This document shows, one piece after another, positions 5,871 to 6,731 of a stretch of DNA of 6,731 nucleotides (within the stretch, counting starts at the first letter, position 1; every line of letters starts with the position of its first letter). The notes beneath the pieces are model-generated. The model made no database searches. It worked only from the letters and a program-made list of their open reading frames with translations, and was not told where the DNA came from. The position numbers were made by a program, and so were the translations under genes. This DNA comes from UMGS1124 sp045613165 (lineage in GTDB: Bacteria > Bacillota_I > Bacilli_A > RF39 > UBA660), in contig JAZLAK010000047.1 of NCBI GenBank assembly GCA_045613165.1, positions 1-6,731 of the forward strand, given 5' to 3'.

Positions 5871-6327
5871 ATTTTAATCCTTCAGTTGCTTCTTTATTTT
5901 TAGATAAAGTTTGATCAGAATAAACATATGTATATTTTTCTGGATTTACTCTGTATTTAGTAGAAGCTCCACCTTTATAAAATTCATAATGTAAATGATT
6001 TCCTGAAGATTTACCTGTACATCCCATATATCCAATTAAATCACCCATTTTTATTTTTTGTCCTTTTTTAACTTTTATTCCATCTTTTAAATGAGCATAT
6101 AAAGTATATACTTTTTTACTATGTTTTATTTTTACATAATTTCCCCATGATTCACCAGATTTATCATTGTCTTTAATTGAATATATTTTACCATCATATG
6201 CTGCATATATAGGTTGATTTTTACCTCCATGTTTAGAATTCCATCCAAGATCAATTGCATTATGTACACCTTTTTTATAATAAGTTGTAATTGCTATGTA
6301 ATTAACAGGATATCTAAATTGCCTCAT
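5839..6327 (-). CDS. M23-family peptidase, probable lysis endopeptidase
   Basis: This 162-residue protein is a compact M23 zinc metallopeptidase that would cleave peptide cross-links of peptidoglycan. All active-site motifs are present (numbering from the ATG at 6327): HNAID with ligands H22 and D26, YAHL with H79, and GNHLHYE with H111 and H113, the second His being the third zinc ligand. There is no signal peptide and no recognisable wall-binding domain, only a charged C-terminal tail after about residue 135. An earlier ATG at 6342 is in frame, but the AGGAGG site (6334-6339) lies between the two. The ATG at 6327 is 6 nt after that site and fits much better. The gene begins one base after the holin stop, so it is probably the lysin whose access to the wall depends on the holin. 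It ends with TGA inside the next gene. Confidence 0.88.
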   Translation of the reverse strand: MRQFRYPVNYIAITTYYKKGVHNAIDLGWNSKHGGKNQPIYAAYDGKIYSIKDNDKSGESWGNYVKIKHSKKVYTLYAHLKDGIKVKKGQKIKMGDLIGYMGCTGKSSGNHLHYEFYKGGASTKYRVNPEKYTYVYSDQTLSKNKEATEGLKYAKESEVKSK

Positions 6328-6328
6328 A

Positions 6329-6583
6329 TTAATCCTCCTCATTTACTTCATGAGATTTTACTTTTTCGTTTTCAAACTCTTCAATTATTTCGTTATATTT
6401 TTTATTTGATATTTTGACTATACTAGCTAAAGCACTATTAACAGCTCCTAACGTTATAATAATTTCAGTTGTATATGGTATATGCCAAACTTTTCCTATA
6501 ACACCATATAGTGTTGTTAATATAGGCATAAGTAAAGCCATATTTTTAAAAAAGTCATATACTTTTCCATCTTTAAATATCAT
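6329..6583 (-). CDS. Holin, Dp-1-like, two membrane segments
   Basis: This 84-residue protein (87 if the ATG at 6592 is used) would form holes in the cytoplasmic membrane to time lysis. Two hydrophobic helices are visible, about residues 14-31 and 39-57, joined by a short turn holding VWHIPYT (32-38). A highly charged C-terminal tail (60-84) follows. The pattern of a membrane helix, a W-x-x-P-Y turn, a second helix and then a SNKKY-type end matches what I know of the phage Dp-1 holin family. The ATG at 6583 has an AAGGA site 8 nt upstream, while the ATG at 6592 directly abuts the purine run and overlaps the previous stop as ATGA. The first is favoured, but coupling to the second cannot be excluded. 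The next gene is an M23 lysin, one base downstream of its stop. Confidence 0.85.
   Translation of the reverse strand: MIFKDGKVYDFFKNMALLMPILTTLYGVIGKVWHIPYTTEIIITLGAVNSALASIVKISNKKYNEIIEEFENEKVKSHEVNEED
6334..6339 (-). promoter_or_regulatory. Ribosome binding site of first M23 peptidase (decides start)
   Basis: AGGAGG on the minus strand is 6 nt before the ATG at 6327. The alternative ATG at 6342 sits just before the motif and has no site of its own, so the five extra N-terminal residues are probably not made. Confidence 0.8.
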
Positions 6584-6588
6584 ATTTA

Positions 6589-6731
6589 TCATCCTTCCTT
6601 TTTATAAAGTTTATCCTCTATCTTTTCTATTCTTTCATTCATTAAAATTAAACTTTCATTTACTTTAGTTATTGTTTCAGTTAATTTTTTTAATGTTGTA
6701 CTATTAAAATACATAAAATATACAATACACA
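6589..6731 (-). CDS. Short coiled-coil protein upstream of holin (XhlA-like by architecture; 5' end uncertain)
   Basis: A frame ending in TGA at 6589-6591 stays open to the right edge of the window. From the first visible ATG (6714) it gives 41 residues, but no ribosome binding site precedes that ATG, so the true start may lie beyond the window. From that Met, hydrophobic residues follow a perfect heptad pattern: L11, I15, V18, L22, M25, I29, I32, L36. This predicts a four-heptad coiled coil, ending in a basic KKEG tail. Small coiled-coil proteins of this kind (XhlA type) often precede phage holins, though those usually carry a C-terminal membrane helix, which is absent here. The function is not known. 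The close junction with the holin start supports its being a real gene in the same operon. Confidence 0.6.
   Translation of the reverse strand, partial: CIVYFMYFNSTTLKKLTETITKVNESLILMNERIEKIEDKLYKKEG

Noticed and set aside
5690..6668. Three further plus-strand frames (5690-5914, 6214-6417, 6414-6668)
   Set aside because: All are antisense to recognised peptidase and holin genes or the coiled-coil gene, lack ribosome binding sites, and arise because stops are few opposite these AT-rich genes.
1..6731. tRNA genes, CRISPR arrays, insertion sequences, attachment sites, packaging RNA (pRNA)
   Set aside because: No cloverleaf, spaced repeat array, transposase or integrase frame, or pRNA-like structure was seen. 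Non-coding stretches are too short, the longest being about 74 bp and taken up by the terminator and ribosome binding site.

Overview
The window looks like part of the late region of a small, strongly AT-rich podovirus of the phi29/Picovirinae type. All supported genes lie on the minus strand, so they are read from the right end to the left. The evidence is recognition of four structural families from sequence: a gp7-like scaffold, a gp8-like major capsid protein with a C-terminal Ig-like domain, a gp9-like tail knob and a gp10-like connector (portal). Strong AGGAGG ribosome binding sites, low GC and sigma-A-type promoter geometry point to a Gram-positive (Firmicutes-like) host. TGA and TAG both act as stops at tight gene junctions, which fits the standard bacterial code. 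No gene here identifies the host species.

Layout in transcription order. (1) 6731-5839, lysis block: a short coiled-coil protein cut by the window edge, a Dp-1-type holin with two membrane segments, and an M23 peptidase with a complete active site. (2) 5870-5229: a second, different M23 peptidase whose His-Asp spacing resembles the peptidase domain of phi29 tail-tip protein gp13. (3) 5227-3469, capsid unit: a perfect-consensus promoter (TTGACA, 17 bp, TATAAT), the scaffold, the major capsid protein, and a strong intrinsic terminator. (4) 3451-860: tail knob and connector, tightly packed. (5) 870-1: a 104-residue protein of unknown function, then the start of a repetitive tail or head fibre gene that runs off the left edge.

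How the parts fit: scaffold and capsid protein build the prohead on the connector. The knob, with its hydrophobic loop region, would form the distal tail tube and help open the membrane. The gp13-like peptidase could cut cell wall during entry, the fibre could bind the host, and the holin plus the first M23 enzyme could lyse the cell. Placing the two capsid genes between their own promoter and terminator would let them be made in excess over the knob and connector, which are needed in few copies.

Genes fill nearly all of the window. The only gaps of note are 3452-3525 (terminator plus a hairpin that includes a ribosome binding site) and 5178-5228 (promoter). The packaging ATPase, DNA polymerase, terminal protein and a recognisable lower-collar gene are not in this window.
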